This document shows positions 45,086-54,477 of a DNA stretch of 64,000 nucleotides, piece after piece; positions within the stretch are counted from its first letter, which is position 1; each line of letters opens with the position of its first letter. Origin of the DNA: Stieleria bergensis (GTDB lineage Bacteria; Planctomycetota; Planctomycetia; Pirellulales; Pirellulaceae); the NCBI GenBank assembly GCA_007745635.1, contig CP036272.1, positions 1,701,911 to 1,765,910 of the forward strand, written 5' to 3'. Position numbers and translations under genes: made by a program. The notes beneath the pieces are model-generated. The model had not been told where the DNA came from. It searched no databases and saw only the letters and a list, made by a program, of their open reading frames with translations.

Positions 45086-45658
45086 CTACGCGGCACCGCT
45101 CTTTTCGGGAGCCGCTTTGAATGGCATGCCGAACAATTCCAATAGGGTTCTGGCTTCGTCGTCGGTTTTGGCCGAGGTAACGAAGGTCAAGTTCATGCCT
45201 TGCGGGCGGGTGAACTTGTCGGGATTCAACTCAGGGAAGACCAACTGCTCGGTCAATCCCATGGTGTAGTTGCCGTTGCCGTCGAAAGCTTTGCGGTTGA
45301 TCCCGCGAAAGTCACGAACACGTGGCAACACCAAGGCAACCAAACGATCCAAGAATTCATACATCTTGGCTCGACGCAGCGTGACCATGCAGCCGATTGG
45401 CATGCCTTCACGTAAACGGAAACCAGCGATGCTCTTGCGAGCGTAGGTGGTCACGGGCTTCTGCCCACTGATTTGGGTCATGGCGTCGTAAGCCAAGTCC
45501 AAAACCTTCTTATCACCCACCGCCTGGCCGACACCCATGTTAAGGGTGACCTTTTCCAAGCGAGGAATTTGGTGTGGATTGCTGTAGCCGTACGCTTCGA
45601 TCAGCTTGGCGCGGATCGACTCTTCGTAAGCGGTTTGTAGTCGTGGAACGTATGTCAT
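45086..45658 (-). CDS. rplE: 50S ribosomal protein L5
   Basis: The 190-residue L5 binds 5S rRNA and helix 84. Signature blocks are RLEKVTLNMGVGQAVGDKK, TYARKSIAGFRLREGMPIG and VRDFRGINRKAFDGNGNY. Normal length. Confidence 0.98.
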   Translation of the reverse strand: MTYVPRLQTAYEESIRAKLIEAYGYSNPHQIPRLEKVTLNMGVGQAVGDKKVLDLAYDAMTQISGQKPVTTYARKSIAGFRLREGMPIGCMVTLRRAKMYEFLDRLVALVLPRVRDFRGINRKAFDGNGNYTMGLTEQLVFPELNPDKFTRPQGMNLTFVTSAKTDDEARTLLELFGMPFKAAPEKSGAA

Positions 45659-45663
45659 ATTAC

Positions 45664-46011
45664 TTACGCCTTCTTGTAACGGTCGCGGGCGGGAGCGATC
45701 TTGCCGAGTGAGGCACCGCTCTTCTTTGCGTAACGCTCCTTCGAGCCATCTTCCAGGTAGCGAACGCCAAGGCGTGTCGTTTGACCGGTCGATTGTTCGA
45801 CGTACATCACGTTGCTGGCTTGAATGGGCATCTCTTTACTAAGACGGCCACCCTGCGTGTTCTTTTGGCTGCGAGCCACGTGCTTGAGAACCAGGCCGGC
45901 TCCTTCCACAACGACTTTGTTTTTCTTGCGGTCGCAGACCAGGATCTTGCCACGATGACCTTTGTCACCACCGGCGATCACCTCGACTACGTCGTCTACT
46001 TTCAGCAACAT
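45664..46011 (-). CDS. rplX: 50S ribosomal protein L24
   Basis: The 115-residue L24 has the KOW motif VIAGGDKGHRGKILV near the N-terminus and KNTQGGRLSKEMPIQASNV. It ends 5 bp before rplE. Confidence 0.97.
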   Translation of the reverse strand: MLLKVDDVVEVIAGGDKGHRGKILVCDRKKNKVVVEGAGLVLKHVARSQKNTQGGRLSKEMPIQASNVMYVEQSTGQTTRLGVRYLEDGSKERYAKKSGASLGKIAPARDRYKKA

Positions 46012-46109
46012 GACAGGAACTGTGTTTGGGGGATTGCCAGACCGTGTGAACGGTGCGGCGGTTTCTAAATGTTTGGAGATCAGTCTCGACTCAGGCGGGA
46101 AGCAGTTGT

Positions 46110-46478
46110 TTAGACAACTTCGCTGGCCAAGGAAACGATCTTCATGAATTTACGTTCGCGAAGTTCGCGGCCAACAGCACCAAAGATCCGTGTTCCGCGG
46201 GGGCTCTGGTCTTTGTCGATCAAAACGACGGCGTTGCTATCGAATTTGATGTAGCTGCCATCGGTACGTCGTACCGGAGTCTTGGTGCGAACGATGACCG
46301 CTCGCACGATCGACTTCTTCTTGATGTCACTACCGGGAATGACATTCTTGACACTGCAAACGATGACATCACCCAGGCGGGCAAAGCGTCGACGGCTTCC
46401 GCCGAGCACCTTGATGCACATCACTTCGCGGGCGCCGGTGTTATCGGCAACGTCAAGGCGTGTTTCTTGTTGGATCAT
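46110..46478 (-). CDS. rplN: 50S ribosomal protein L14
   Basis: The 122-residue L14 begins with [20 protein letters not shown]-type sequence and ends [15 protein letters not shown]. Fully standard length and order. Confidence 0.98.
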   Translation of the reverse strand: MIQQETRLDVADNTGAREVMCIKVLGGSRRRFARLGDVIVCSVKNVIPGSDIKKKSIVRAVIVRTKTPVRRTDGSYIKFDSNAVVLIDKDQSPRGTRIFGAVGRELRERKFMKIVSLASEVV

Positions 46479-46578
46479 GGCTGACTGTTAAACCTAAAAC
46501 GGTTAATACTTGTGTATTGGTGGCCAAGCCGGGAAGATCAGTTGAATGTTTCAACGGTTCTTCTCCGGCGTTGCTGAA

Positions 46579-46902
46579 TCAGCCTTCGCTGGCGTCTTCA
46601 GCAGTCTCGGCTTTCTCAGCTTCTCGACGGGCTGCCCGCAGGGCGAGCAAGTCGACGTCGGTGCTCTTCTCGATCACTCGAACCAGTGTCCAGCGTTTGG
46701 TTTTGCTGATGGGTGCTGATTCAATGATCTCGACGAGGTCACCGGCACCGGACTCGTTGTTCTCGTCATGGACGTGACAAACGGTGCGGCGGCTGATGTA
46801 TTTCTTATACTTGGGGTGCTTCACCGAACGGTTGAATTCGACGCGGCGCGTCTTGTCCATTTTGTCGCTGGTGACGATGCCCGAAACTACGCGTTTTGGC
46901 AT
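46579..46902 (-). CDS. rpsQ: 30S ribosomal protein S17
   Basis: S17 binds 16S rRNA early in assembly. The core ([47 protein letters not shown]) is followed by an Ala/Glu-rich tail (about 20 residues, ending [10 protein letters not shown]) absent in E. coli. ATG 46902 begins the family N-terminus and lies 4 bp after the rpmC stop. Confidence 0.96.
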   Translation of the reverse strand: MPKRVVSGIVTSDKMDKTRRVEFNRSVKHPKYKKYISRRTVCHVHDENNESGAGDLVEIIESAPISKTKRWTLVRVIEKSTDVDLLALRAARREAEKAETAEDASEG

Positions 46903-46906
46903 TTTC

Positions 46907-47128
46907 TTAAGCTTCGGCTTGAGTGGTGTTGGCTGCTGCTTTGGCTCGCTCGGTCTGGATCGTCTTAATCCGAGCAATCAAACGACGGTGTTTACGCATG
47001 TCACTCGGCGTGCTCAGTCGCTCGCTCTGTGATTCAAATCGCAAACGGAACAGCTCACGAGCCGCGTCATCGGCGGTCGCTTGGAGCTGTTCGTCGCTCA
47101 TTTCTCGCAGTTCGGTATTGCTGGTCAT
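46907..47128 (-). CDS. rpmC: 50S ribosomal protein L29
   Basis: The 73-residue helical L29 has [25 protein letters not shown] and [11 protein letters not shown]. It lies at the tunnel exit near the trigger-factor docking site. The order rplP-rpmC-rpsQ is standard. Confidence 0.96.
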   Translation of the reverse strand: MTSNTELREMSDEQLQATADDAARELFRLRFESQSERLSTPSDMRKHRRLIARIKTIQTERAKAAANTTQAEA

Positions 47129-47174
47129 GACCAGGCCTTCGTTACAAAATCAGTGGTTCGGTTAATAATCGGTC

Positions 47175-47591
47175 TCAGAACGTGCGTCGTTTGACGAATC
47201 GTACTTGCACCGGTAGTTTGCTTGCCAATCGTGCGAAACAAACCTTTGCTTGCTGTTCGGTGACTCCGCCCAGCTCATAAAGGATGGTTCCGGGCTTGAC
47301 AACCGCGGCCCAGAAGTCAGGCTCACCCTTACCTTTACCCATCCGAGTTTCCAGTGGAGTACTGGTCACGGACTTGTCGGGAAAGATCCGAATGTAAAGC
47401 TTGCCTTCACCGCGGACATATTGTTGAGCAGCGATACGACCAGCTTCGATGGTGGTTGCTTTAACCCATCCGGCATCCAAAGATTGAAGGCCGAAATCAC
47501 CGAAGACAACCGTGTTGCCTCGAGTCGCACTACCTTTTATGCGCCCTCTTTGGCTTTTTCGATGCTTGACCCGTTTGGGCATCAGCGCCAT
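47175..47591 (-). CDS. rplP: 50S ribosomal protein L16
   Basis: The 138-residue L16 contains [17 protein letters not shown] and [14 protein letters not shown]. Its 5' end overlaps the 3' end of rpsC by up to 62 bases in another frame. Starts at ATG 47591 or 47582 are both possible; the second matches the common MPKR start. The long overlap suggests tight coupling of S3 and L16 translation. Confidence 0.96.
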   Translation of the reverse strand: MALMPKRVKHRKSQRGRIKGSATRGNTVVFGDFGLQSLDAGWVKATTIEAGRIAAQQYVRGEGKLYIRIFPDKSVTSTPLETRMGKGKGEPDFWAAVVKPGTILYELGGVTEQQAKVCFARLASKLPVQVRFVKRRTF

Positions 47592-48240
47592 CGTTGTCGT
47601 CTCCGTAGTTACCTTGGTTAATCCAGACCTGAATTCCGATGTGCCCCTGTGGCGTCATCGCTTCGGTCGTTCCGTAATCGATTCGTGCTTGCAACGTGCT
47701 CAATGGAATTGAGCCCGAGCTTTGCTTTTCGCGGCGAGCCATTTCAGCCCCGCCAAGACGTCCTGCCAATTGGATCTTGATCCCTTTGGCACCGGCGTCC
47801 ATGGTTTGTTCCAGCGAGCGTTTCATGGTCCGGCGGAAGCTCGATCGCTTTTGCAATTGCTGAGCGATGTCTTGGGCGACCAATTGTGCTTGCAGTTCCG
47901 GACGGCCGACTTCTTCAACTTTCAAGTTGATACGGCGTCCGATCAGGTTTTGCAGTTCAGCCTGGAGGATTTCAATCTCCTGCCCCTTTTTACCGATGAT
48001 CAAACCTGGTCGAGCGACGAACAACATGACGCGTACTTCGTCACGTGTCCGTTCGATTTCGATCCGGTCGATGCCGGCGCTTTTGTACTGGCTTTTCTTG
48101 GGGTGGTTGGTGATGAAGTTTCGCAGTTTGCGATCTTCAACCAACAAATCGGCGAAGTCTTGCTTGGATGCGTACCAGCGACTTGCCCAGCCCCGGGTGA
48201 CACCGGTACGGAACGCGATCGGGTTGACTTTTTGTCCCAT
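47530..48240 (-). CDS. rpsC: 30S ribosomal protein S3
   Basis: The 236-residue S3 has the KH domain (GLIIGKKGQEIEILQAEL) and the C-terminal fold (RRTMKRSLEQTMDAGAKGI, GAEMARREKQSSGSIPL). S3 lines the mRNA entry channel. The Asp/Lys-rich tail ([18 protein letters not shown]) runs into rplP. Confidence 0.97.
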   Translation of the reverse strand: MGQKVNPIAFRTGVTRGWASRWYASKQDFADLLVEDRKLRNFITNHPKKSQYKSAGIDRIEIERTRDEVRVMLFVARPGLIIGKKGQEIEILQAELQNLIGRRINLKVEEVGRPELQAQLVAQDIAQQLQKRSSFRRTMKRSLEQTMDAGAKGIKIQLAGRLGGAEMARREKQSSGSIPLSTLQARIDYGTTEAMTPQGHIGIQVWINQGNYGDDNDGADAQTGQASKKPKRAHKR

Positions 48241-48283
48241 CGTTTACGACTCTTTGCTTGTGTTGTTTCCGAGGGGCCTAATG

Positions 48284-48643
48284 TTAAAGCTCATCAATCG
48301 GTGTCACTTTGACACTGATGTGGCTGCTTCGTTTCTTGATGATGTGTGCACTGCCGCGGCCTTTGGGTCGCATGCGACGGAACATCGATGCACCGTCAAC
48401 GCGAACGTCGGTCAACACCAACTCTTCAATTCGGTACTGGCGTCCGCCGGTTTGCTCGACATCCAAGGCGTTGGCAACCGCACTACGAATGACTTTTTCA
48501 AGCATCCGTGCACTTCGTTGCGGTTGGAACTTCAGGGTATCCAATGCTTCGTCCGCGTACTGGCCGCGAACCAAATCGGCGACCAAACGTGCCTTTTGGG
48601 CACTGGTGCGAGCATTGCGATGGCTGGCTACATAACTGGACAT
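48284..48643 (-). CDS. rplV: 50S ribosomal protein L22
   Basis: The 119-residue L22 has NARTSAQKARLVADLVRG and the exit-tunnel hairpin region followed by MRPKGRGSAHIIKKRSSHI. Standard length and position between rpsS and rpsC. Confidence 0.97.
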   Translation of the reverse strand: MSSYVASHRNARTSAQKARLVADLVRGQYADEALDTLKFQPQRSARMLEKVIRSAVANALDVEQTGGRQYRIEELVLTDVRVDGASMFRRMRPKGRGSAHIIKKRSSHISVKVTPIDEL

Positions 48644-48652
48644 AGTGAAAAC

Positions 48653-48919
48653 CTATTTCTTTCTACCGCCGTGACCTTTGAACGTCCGCGTTGGAGCGAA
48701 CTCGCCCAACTTGTGACCGACCATATCTTCGGTCACCTGCACGGCAACGTGCTTGCGTCCATCGTGGACCATGAAGGTCAAGTTGATGAATTCCGGCACG
48801 ATCGTGCAGGCACGTGCCCATGTTTTGATCGGCGTCTTTTTGCCTTCTTCGATCTGCTTCTGTACTTTGAAATACAGTTTGGGATCGACGTAAGGCCCTT
48901 TTTTGCTACTGCGGCTCAT
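48653..48919 (-). CDS. rpsS: 30S ribosomal protein S19
   Basis: The 88-residue S19 shows [18 protein letters not shown], the head-contacting [13 protein letters not shown] and [19 protein letters not shown]. Standard. Confidence 0.98.
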   Translation of the reverse strand: MSRSSKKGPYVDPKLYFKVQKQIEEGKKTPIKTWARACTIVPEFINLTFMVHDGRKHVAVQVTEDMVGHKLGEFAPTRTFKGHGGRKK

Positions 48920-48957
48920 CGTTCTTTGGCTACCTGGGAACTTTGTTTAGCTGATTA

Positions 48958-49815
48958 CTAGTGCAGCTTCAACTGGCCATATCGTTTGCTCTTGCGGCGG
49001 CGAACGATCGAGCTGTTGCTGGGTTTACGTTTCTGACGTGTTGATCCACCCTTGGCACTCTTACCTTGAGGGCTCACTGGGTGACGACCGCCCTTGGTAC
49101 GACCTTCACCACCACCGTGCGGGTGATCGATTGGGTTCATGGCAGTACCACGGACGTGTGGGCGACGGCCAAGCCAACGAGCTCGTCCAGCCTTACCCAG
49201 CACGACATTCATGTGATCGCTGTTACCGACCTGGCCAATCGTTGCTCGGCAGCGACTGGGAACCCGGCGTACTTCACCGCTGGGCAGCGAAAGCTGAGCC
49301 CAATCGGCTTCACGAGCCATCAGGGTTGCCCCGGTGCCAGCTGAGCGACACAGGACTGCACCGCCGCCGATCCGCATCTCGATGCAGCTGACGGTGGTTC
49401 CAAGTGGAATGTTCTTTAGCGGCAAGCAGTTGCCAACCGTTGGCGGAGCGTCTGGACCGTTGATGACCTTGTCGCCAGCCTTCAGGCCAACGGGTGCAAC
49501 GATGTAACGCTTGTCACCATCGGTGTACTTCAGCAACGCGATCCGAGCGGAGCGATTGGGATCGTATTGAATCGAATCCACAACAGCTTCCACACCGTCT
49601 TTGACGCGACGAAAGTCGATCACGCGGTACTTCTGCTTGTGACCACCACCACGGTGACGTGAAGTGATCTTGCCTTGGTTGTTGCGTCCGCCAGTTTTTC
49701 GTTTTGGCTTCAACAGCGACTTTTCGACCTTATAACCCGGTGTCAGCTCTTTAAAGTCGCTGACCGAGGCGTTTCGGCGCCCAGGGCTGGTCGGTTTGTA
49801 AATGCGAATACCCAT
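48958..49815 (-). CDS. rplB: 50S ribosomal protein L2
   Basis: The 285-residue L2 has the RNA-binding core and the conserved end [29 protein letters not shown]-type sequence with the His essential near the peptidyl-transferase centre. Standard length. Confidence 0.98.
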   Translation of the reverse strand: MGIRIYKPTSPGRRNASVSDFKELTPGYKVEKSLLKPKRKTGGRNNQGKITSRHRGGGHKQKYRVIDFRRVKDGVEAVVDSIQYDPNRSARIALLKYTDGDKRYIVAPVGLKAGDKVINGPDAPPTVGNCLPLKNIPLGTTVSCIEMRIGGGAVLCRSAGTGATLMAREADWAQLSLPSGEVRRVPSRCRATIGQVGNSDHMNVVLGKAGRARWLGRRPHVRGTAMNPIDHPHGGGEGRTKGGRHPVSPQGKSAKGGSTRQKRKPSNSSIVRRRKSKRYGQLKLH

Positions 49816-49882
49816 CGCTGATTTCTTCGTTGTTGGGGTTTAAACGTTTGTTTCTGTGCCGAAGGACTTCTCTAGTGGCGGC

Positions 49883-50206
49883 CTAGAAGAAGTCGATCTT
49901 GCTTTCTGCGTCCAAGTGAACGATGGCTCGACGCCAGTCCGAAGTGCGGCCGACACCGTGACGTGTGCGGCGGTATTTGCCTTTTCGGTTCTGCGTGCAA
50001 ACCTTTTCGACTTTGACGTCGAACAGCTTTTCAACCGCTTCTTTGATCTCAGGCTTGGTCGCCATGCGATGCACTTCAAAAGCGTATTGATTGTTTCGTG
50101 TAGCGCGGTGAACACCCTTTTCAGTCACCAGAGGTCGCAACAGAATCTGGTGCGGCTCGAGCTTGATCTTGCGTTCGGGTGCTTGCGGTGGTTGTATTCG
50201 TGACAT
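49883..50206 (-). CDS. rplW: 50S ribosomal protein L23
   Basis: L23, 107 residues, has LRPLVTEKGVHRATRNNQY and the tail GRTSDWRRAIVHLDAESKI. It surrounds the tunnel exit together with L29 and provides the trigger-factor docking surface; tig is also in this window. Its 5' region carries a basic N-terminus (RIQPPQAPERKIKLE). Confidence 0.96.
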   Translation of the reverse strand: MSRIQPPQAPERKIKLEPHQILLRPLVTEKGVHRATRNNQYAFEVHRMATKPEIKEAVEKLFDVKVEKVCTQNRKGKYRRTRHGVGRTSDWRRAIVHLDAESKIDFF

Positions 50207-50258
50207 GGTTCAGGCTCGTGTGGTCCGTTGGACGCAACTGAGGTGACGTGGCAAAGAC

Positions 50259-50909
50259 TTAGGCTTCGGTCTCTTCGGAAACAGAGAACGAACCGTCTTT
50301 AATTTTGTCCAAAGCGTCTTTGGTGATCAGCATGCGGTTGGGGCGAAGAACAGAGATTGCGTTCAACTGACGCACTGGCTGAACAGCGACACCCGGTAAG
50401 TTGCGACCACTTTTGTAAACGTTGACATCAGTGCCATCGGTGGCGATCAAGGTCGTGGTGGCGTTCAAGCCACAAGCCTTCAAGATGCCGGCCATCTTCG
50501 ATGTCTTGGGAGCGTCAAACGACAGGCTGTCGATTACAACCATTTCGCCGTCGTCGATCTTGCTGCGGATCGCCATGCGAGTGGCCAAACGCAACGCCTT
50601 CTTTGGCAAGCGGTAGCTGTAATCACGTGGCTTGATCGTGCGAGCAACACCACCACCGCGGCGAACGTTGGTGCGTTTGCTACCGGCACGAGCGTTACCT
50701 GTGCCCTTCTGGCGGTAAAGCTTTTTGTTTGTTCCGCTGACCTGGCCGCGTGACTTTGCACTGTGGCTACCCTGACGGGCGTTGGCCTGGTACATGACAA
50801 CAGCATCGTGTAGCAATTGCTTGCTGATGCGGTCAGCGATGGCTTCGGAGTCAATTTCGTATTTGCCGACTTCAGCGCCGGATTCGTTAACGATCGATAG
50901 CGTCGCCAT
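50259..50909 (-). CDS. rplD: 50S ribosomal protein L4
   Basis: The 216-residue L4 has the conserved loop RQKGTGNARAGSKRTNVRRG reaching into the exit tunnel and the GKALRLATRMAIRSK-like region. L4 is an S10-operon autoregulator in enterobacteria; whether that holds here is not known. Confidence 0.97.
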   Translation of the reverse strand: MATLSIVNESGAEVGKYEIDSEAIADRISKQLLHDAVVMYQANARQGSHSAKSRGQVSGTNKKLYRQKGTGNARAGSKRTNVRRGGGVARTIKPRDYSYRLPKKALRLATRMAIRSKIDDGEMVVIDSLSFDAPKTSKMAGILKACGLNATTTLIATDGTDVNVYKSGRNLPGVAVQPVRQLNAISVLRPNRMLITKDALDKIKDGSFSVSEETEA

Positions 50910-50913
50910 TGGA

Positions 50914-51600
50914 CTAACCCACCTTGTTCGTTTGACGGATTGAAATCAGACCGCCGTTGGGGCCTGGGACCGAGCCGCGGATCAGCAGTAGGTTGTCCTC
51001 TGCGATCGCCTTGACCAGTTCCAAGTTTCGTGTTGTGACCTGGACGTTGCCGTACTGGCCCGCCATGCGGCGTCCTTTGAAGACACGACTTGGCGAAGCA
51101 CTGCAACCAGTACCGCCAGCGTGCCGGTGGACTTTCTTCACACCGTGCGAGGCGCGTTGTCCAGAGAAGTTGTGTCGTTTCATGACACCGGCGAAGCCAC
51201 GGCCCTTGCTGGTGCCGGTGACGTCAACGCGAGTGACGCCTTCGAAGACATCGACGGTGACTTGGTTGCCAACTGCCAAGTCGCTTGCGCCGCGGAACTC
51301 TTTAATGAAGCGTTGCGGTTCGCAATCAGCTTTTTCAACGAGCTCAACGCCGGCTGCAGCTTGCGCTTTGGCTCGCTTGCTATCGAGCTTGGCAACTTGG
51401 CCGCGTTCGGCGCGGCTGGCGAGACGTCGCGGTTTATCTTCAAAACCCAACTGGACAGCTTCGTAGCCGTCTCGTTCCATACTGCGAATCTGAAGCACGT
51501 TGCACGGGCCGGCTTGCACTACGGTTACCGGAGCGACGGTGCCGTCTTCCAGGTAAATCTGAGTCATGCCGATCTTGCGACCGAGGATTGATGGTGACAT
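50914..51600 (-). CDS. rplC: 50S ribosomal protein L3
   Basis: The 228-residue L3 has the ILGRKIGMTQIYLEDG start and the central block GRGFAGVMKRHNFSGQRASHG with the Gln that is methylated in enterobacteria. ATG 51600 gives the conserved N-terminus; the frame is open 26 codons upstream. The rpsJ-rplC gap is about 400 bp. Confidence 0.97.
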   Translation of the reverse strand: MSPSILGRKIGMTQIYLEDGTVAPVTVVQAGPCNVLQIRSMERDGYEAVQLGFEDKPRRLASRAERGQVAKLDSKRAKAQAAAGVELVEKADCEPQRFIKEFRGASDLAVGNQVTVDVFEGVTRVDVTGTSKGRGFAGVMKRHNFSGQRASHGVKKVHRHAGGTGCSASPSRVFKGRRMAGQYGNVQVTTRNLELVKAIAEDNLLLIRGSVPGPNGGLISIRQTNKVG

Positions 51601-52003
51601 AGCTCTATCACCACGGGTTCGCCGTGGCGCTTCATCGCTTGTATCGTCTAGGGTTTTGAACTCACCGGCCCGAACCACAGGTCGCTTGCGGTGTCATGAA
51701 TGACAAGGCAGGCTAACGCGGGTTATCGGGACGGCTTCCGTGCATACGGAATACCGGACCTGTTGTTTGACTTTTGCCGGCGACTGGTCCGCCAGAGTGA
51801 TTTCTCTAGCTGGCCCGTGAGGGCCACGCGTCGTTCGCGGCTACTGACCGCGTTGACTTTTGGGAGAGTCGCTAATTTCGAGTCGTCGTTCGCCAGGCAG
51901 GAAGTTGATCAGATGAACACGTGTGCTCAGGCGATCGCTGCCGGGACTTTGTTTCTTTCTCCAGCCCAAGCCAATGACTTGAGCCGAATGGCGTCTGCAA
52001 GAA
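51601..52003. other. Gap between rpsJ and rplC
   Basis: About 400 bp inside the ribosomal cluster, where this pair is normally only a few bases apart. No gene, clear hairpin or promoter was recognised. It may hold a second promoter or a leader controlling rplC onward. Confidence 0.5.
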
Positions 52004-52330
52004 CTATCTTGCCGAAGCCTTGATCTTGATGTCTACACCAGCTGGCAGACTTAGCTTGTTCAGCGCTTCGATCGTCTTTGCAGTTGCTTGGACGATGTCG
52101 ATCAGTCGCTTGTGAGTTCGGATCTCGTATTGCTGACGAGCTTTCTTATTCACAAAGGGACTGCTCAGTACCGTGTAACGCTCAATGCGAGTTGGCAACG
52201 GGATGGGCCCGTGCACTTCGCTGTGCGTTCGCTTCACAGTGTCAACGATCTCCTGGGCGCTCTGGTCAAGCACAGAGTGGTCGTATGCTTCCATACGGAT
52301 ACGAATGACTTCGTGGGCTCCGGCTGACAC
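52004..52330 (-). CDS. rpsJ: 30S ribosomal protein S10
   Basis: S10 (108 residues) starts at GTG 52330, giving the family N-terminus [16 protein letters not shown], and has [20 protein letters not shown]. The alternative in-frame ATG far upstream would add more than 50 non-conserved residues. GGAAG lies about 8 bases before the GTG. It heads the S10-spc cluster. Confidence 0.93.
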   Translation of the reverse strand: MSAGAHEVIRIRMEAYDHSVLDQSAQEIVDTVKRTHSEVHGPIPLPTRIERYTVLSSPFVNKKARQQYEIRTHKRLIDIVQATAKTIEALNKLSLPAGVDIKIKASAR

Positions 52331-53156
52331 GTTCTTACTTCCAGGTATCTTGAGTGATGAAGCTTGGTACTGACCGCTTTGCTTGCTTGCCTGCTTTGCC
52401 TTGCTTCCGGGTGAAGCTTGGTGTGAAGCGTTAAGCAGGTTCTTTGGAGAGTCCCTGCTGGCTAGCGAAGCTAGGTGGCCCCTGGTCGTCATCGTTAAGT
52501 GCTTTCACACGCAGGACGCCAGTTGCGAGGGCGAGAATTTAGGGGCGTTCCGTCTTGTCGTCAACGGCTCTTCTTGAAATGTTCAAAAAAGATTGTGCGT
52601 TTCGCGGTCAGTTGGGTGTTTTGCGGCAAGGGGATGGGATTTCGGCGGCGGTTGCCGGTTCCAGCGGAGCACTTGTGTCCCCAGGATGGCGGCTTTCATT
52701 GATCTGGTGGGCTGTGTTTGTCGTGTTCCGGCACGTGATGTGCTTCTCTGTGATGCCCTTCCCTTCTCTCGCGGTGTGTTGATCTGCGTCGTGCGCAGAG
52801 TTCCGGGCCGAGTGCTCGGTTGCTGCTTTGTGCTCGGTTGCAGTGCGGTGGTTTCCGCTTGAGCCTGTGTCGTGGCGGCCGGTTGGCAGGGTTCGCGTTG
52901 TGTCTTTGTGTTATCGGGTTCGGTGGTCAAGTTTTCCGGTGCGGAGGCTTGTTTGGGCGGCCTGAGGTCTTGGGTGTTTGGCCGCAGTTGGATTGCAGGG
53001 GTGTTTGTTTTGGGGTTGAATTTCAGGGTCTGGGTTTCAGCGTCTGGGGCTTCGTGCCGCAGTCGCTTGGTGTTCTGGTTCAGCAGCCTATAGTTAGCCT
53101 TGTCGGGCGGGGTGTCGGGTGAGGTTGTTCAGCGCGTGTGTAGCGGAGTGGTTGTC
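52331..53156. other. Upstream region of the S10 cluster, A-poor and GT-rich
   Basis: About 825 bp without a convincing gene. From roughly 52560 to 53150 the plus strand is strikingly poor in A and rich in G and T; as transcript from the minus strand the RNA is C/A-rich and G-poor. The promoter of the ribosomal cluster should lie here. No box could be fixed. Confidence 0.55.
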
Positions 53157-53345
53157 GTGAATCAAATTCTGGGTCTGTGGCGTGATACCTGGATCGTCTG
53201 GTGTGTCTTTCTGGCTCTCAGTGTCGCGATGGGCGCTGTGCTGGGCTGGTTTTTCTATCTCTTGGTGGTCTGTCTGCCGGTGCCGTTCTTGTATTTTGCC
53301 TTCAATCGCTATGACAGTCTCGGCCGGGAAAAGGCTGATCTGTGA
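53157..53345 (+). CDS. Small two-helix membrane protein
   Basis: A 62-residue protein with two predicted membrane helices (WIVWCVFLALSVAMGAVLG and FFYLLVVCLPVPFLYFAF) and a charged tail (DSLGREKADL). The GTG start at 53157 has GGAG about 9 bases upstream. It is not recognised and sits between the ribosomal cluster and tRNA-Gly, on the opposite strand. Confidence 0.55.
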   Translation: MNQILGLWRDTWIVWCVFLALSVAMGAVLGWFFYLLVVCLPVPFLYFAFNRYDSLGREKADL

Positions 53346-53446
53346 GCTCCAGCCAGTGAATTCCAGCCAGTGGGAGTCCGCTTTGTGGCGGTTGGGGCTG
53401 GCTCGCCGCGGTTGGCTGGGGGACGAGTCTGTTTGGAGAGCGCACG

Positions 53447-53477
53447 AAAAAAGGCACGCCTGGATGGGCGTGCCTTC
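53447..53477 (-). terminator. Rho-independent terminator after tRNA-Gly
   Basis: On the minus strand the stem AAGGCACGCC / GGCGTGCCTT with a short loop is followed by a T-run, about 30 bp after the tRNA 3' end. Confidence 0.88.
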
Positions 53478-53508
53478 TGTGTCGATGCTTCGCTAGTGGA
53501 AGCGAAAG

Positions 53509-53581
53509 AGCGGCTGATGGGATTCGAACCCACGACAATCACGTTGGCAACGTGATGCTCTGCCAACTGAGCTACAGCCGC
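53509..53581 (-). tRNA. trnG: tRNA-Gly (GCC)
   Basis: Minus-strand cloverleaf with acceptor GCGGCTG/CAGCCGC, anticodon GCC in the stem TCACGTT...AACGTGA, T-loop TTCGAAT and discriminator T. Confidence 0.97.
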
Positions 53582-54477
53582 ATCGTGTGCGGCGGCATTA
53601 TGCACTGAAAATTGATCTCGGCAAGGCCTGCGGGGCAAATGTGTAGAAAATTGTTTTGGAATTTTGCCCTGCTTCGGATCGGTTTCGCCAGAGGCGTGTT
53701 GGGTGGCGCTGCCGGTCGGGTGAATCGAACGGCTCGGTCCACTTCGGTGTGTTCTTGGTCAACGGGTGCGCATTGGTGAATGGGGCGCCGTTGGTGAACG
53801 GGGTGCATTGGTGAATGGGACGCCGTTGTGTGAATTCCTTCGTGCTGTGCTGGAAGTCCCTCAGCGCTGGGCGGGTGAGTCGGCTGCTGTGAGACGTCAT
53901 GGCCAGGGAGTGGATGAGTAAATGGACGCGTAAAAATCGGGGAATCGGCTTGTCGATTCGGAGCGATGCACGCTAGATTACCGGTTTGGTTGAAACCCTG
54001 GGCATTGATGTCAAGTCGGTTTCTGGCATGCGTGATGCCGATGAGAGGCCATCGATCGTTGATGTTTTGTGGTCTTGAACGACTGCTCATTGACCGGCGG
54101 TTGAGGCTGACGCTCGATCGGTGAACGCTTCTGTTAGCGACACAGTGTGGTTGATCATGCAGTTCGGCCGATGATTCGTTCGGCTGGTAAGTACTGTGGC
54201 TGATCAATACTGTCGCAGTTTTGCACAGCACGATTGGGCAAGGTAAACAGCATCGAAGCGCAGCGTGCCAATACGGTCATTGCAAATGAGATCAAACGCG
54301 GTCCGCTGCGGTCGTGATCAGATGTGAGGCTGTCCATTGTGAGATTGTGCGGATGCGATGACTCCAGAGTGTTGTCATTTGCATTCGCAGCGATGATTTG
54401 TTGCGGCACCGTGGGCTGCAGCGTGAGTGAATCAAAGAACATTCCCCTCTACCAGTTTTTCAAAGGTGTCTCTTAGG
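53582..54477. other. Intergenic region upstream of trigger factor
   Basis: About 895 bp. A degenerate repeat built from CATTGGTGAATGGG and CGCCGTTGGTGAACGGGG units lies at about 53770-53830. The long minus-strand frame covering part of it also runs over the tRNA and looks like chance. Promoters for tig and tRNA-Gly must lie here. Confidence 0.55.

Noticed and set aside
53572-54231. 219-codon minus-strand frame
   Set aside because: It overlaps tRNA-Gly, is rich in Pro/His/Thr from the repeat region and has no ribosome-binding site.
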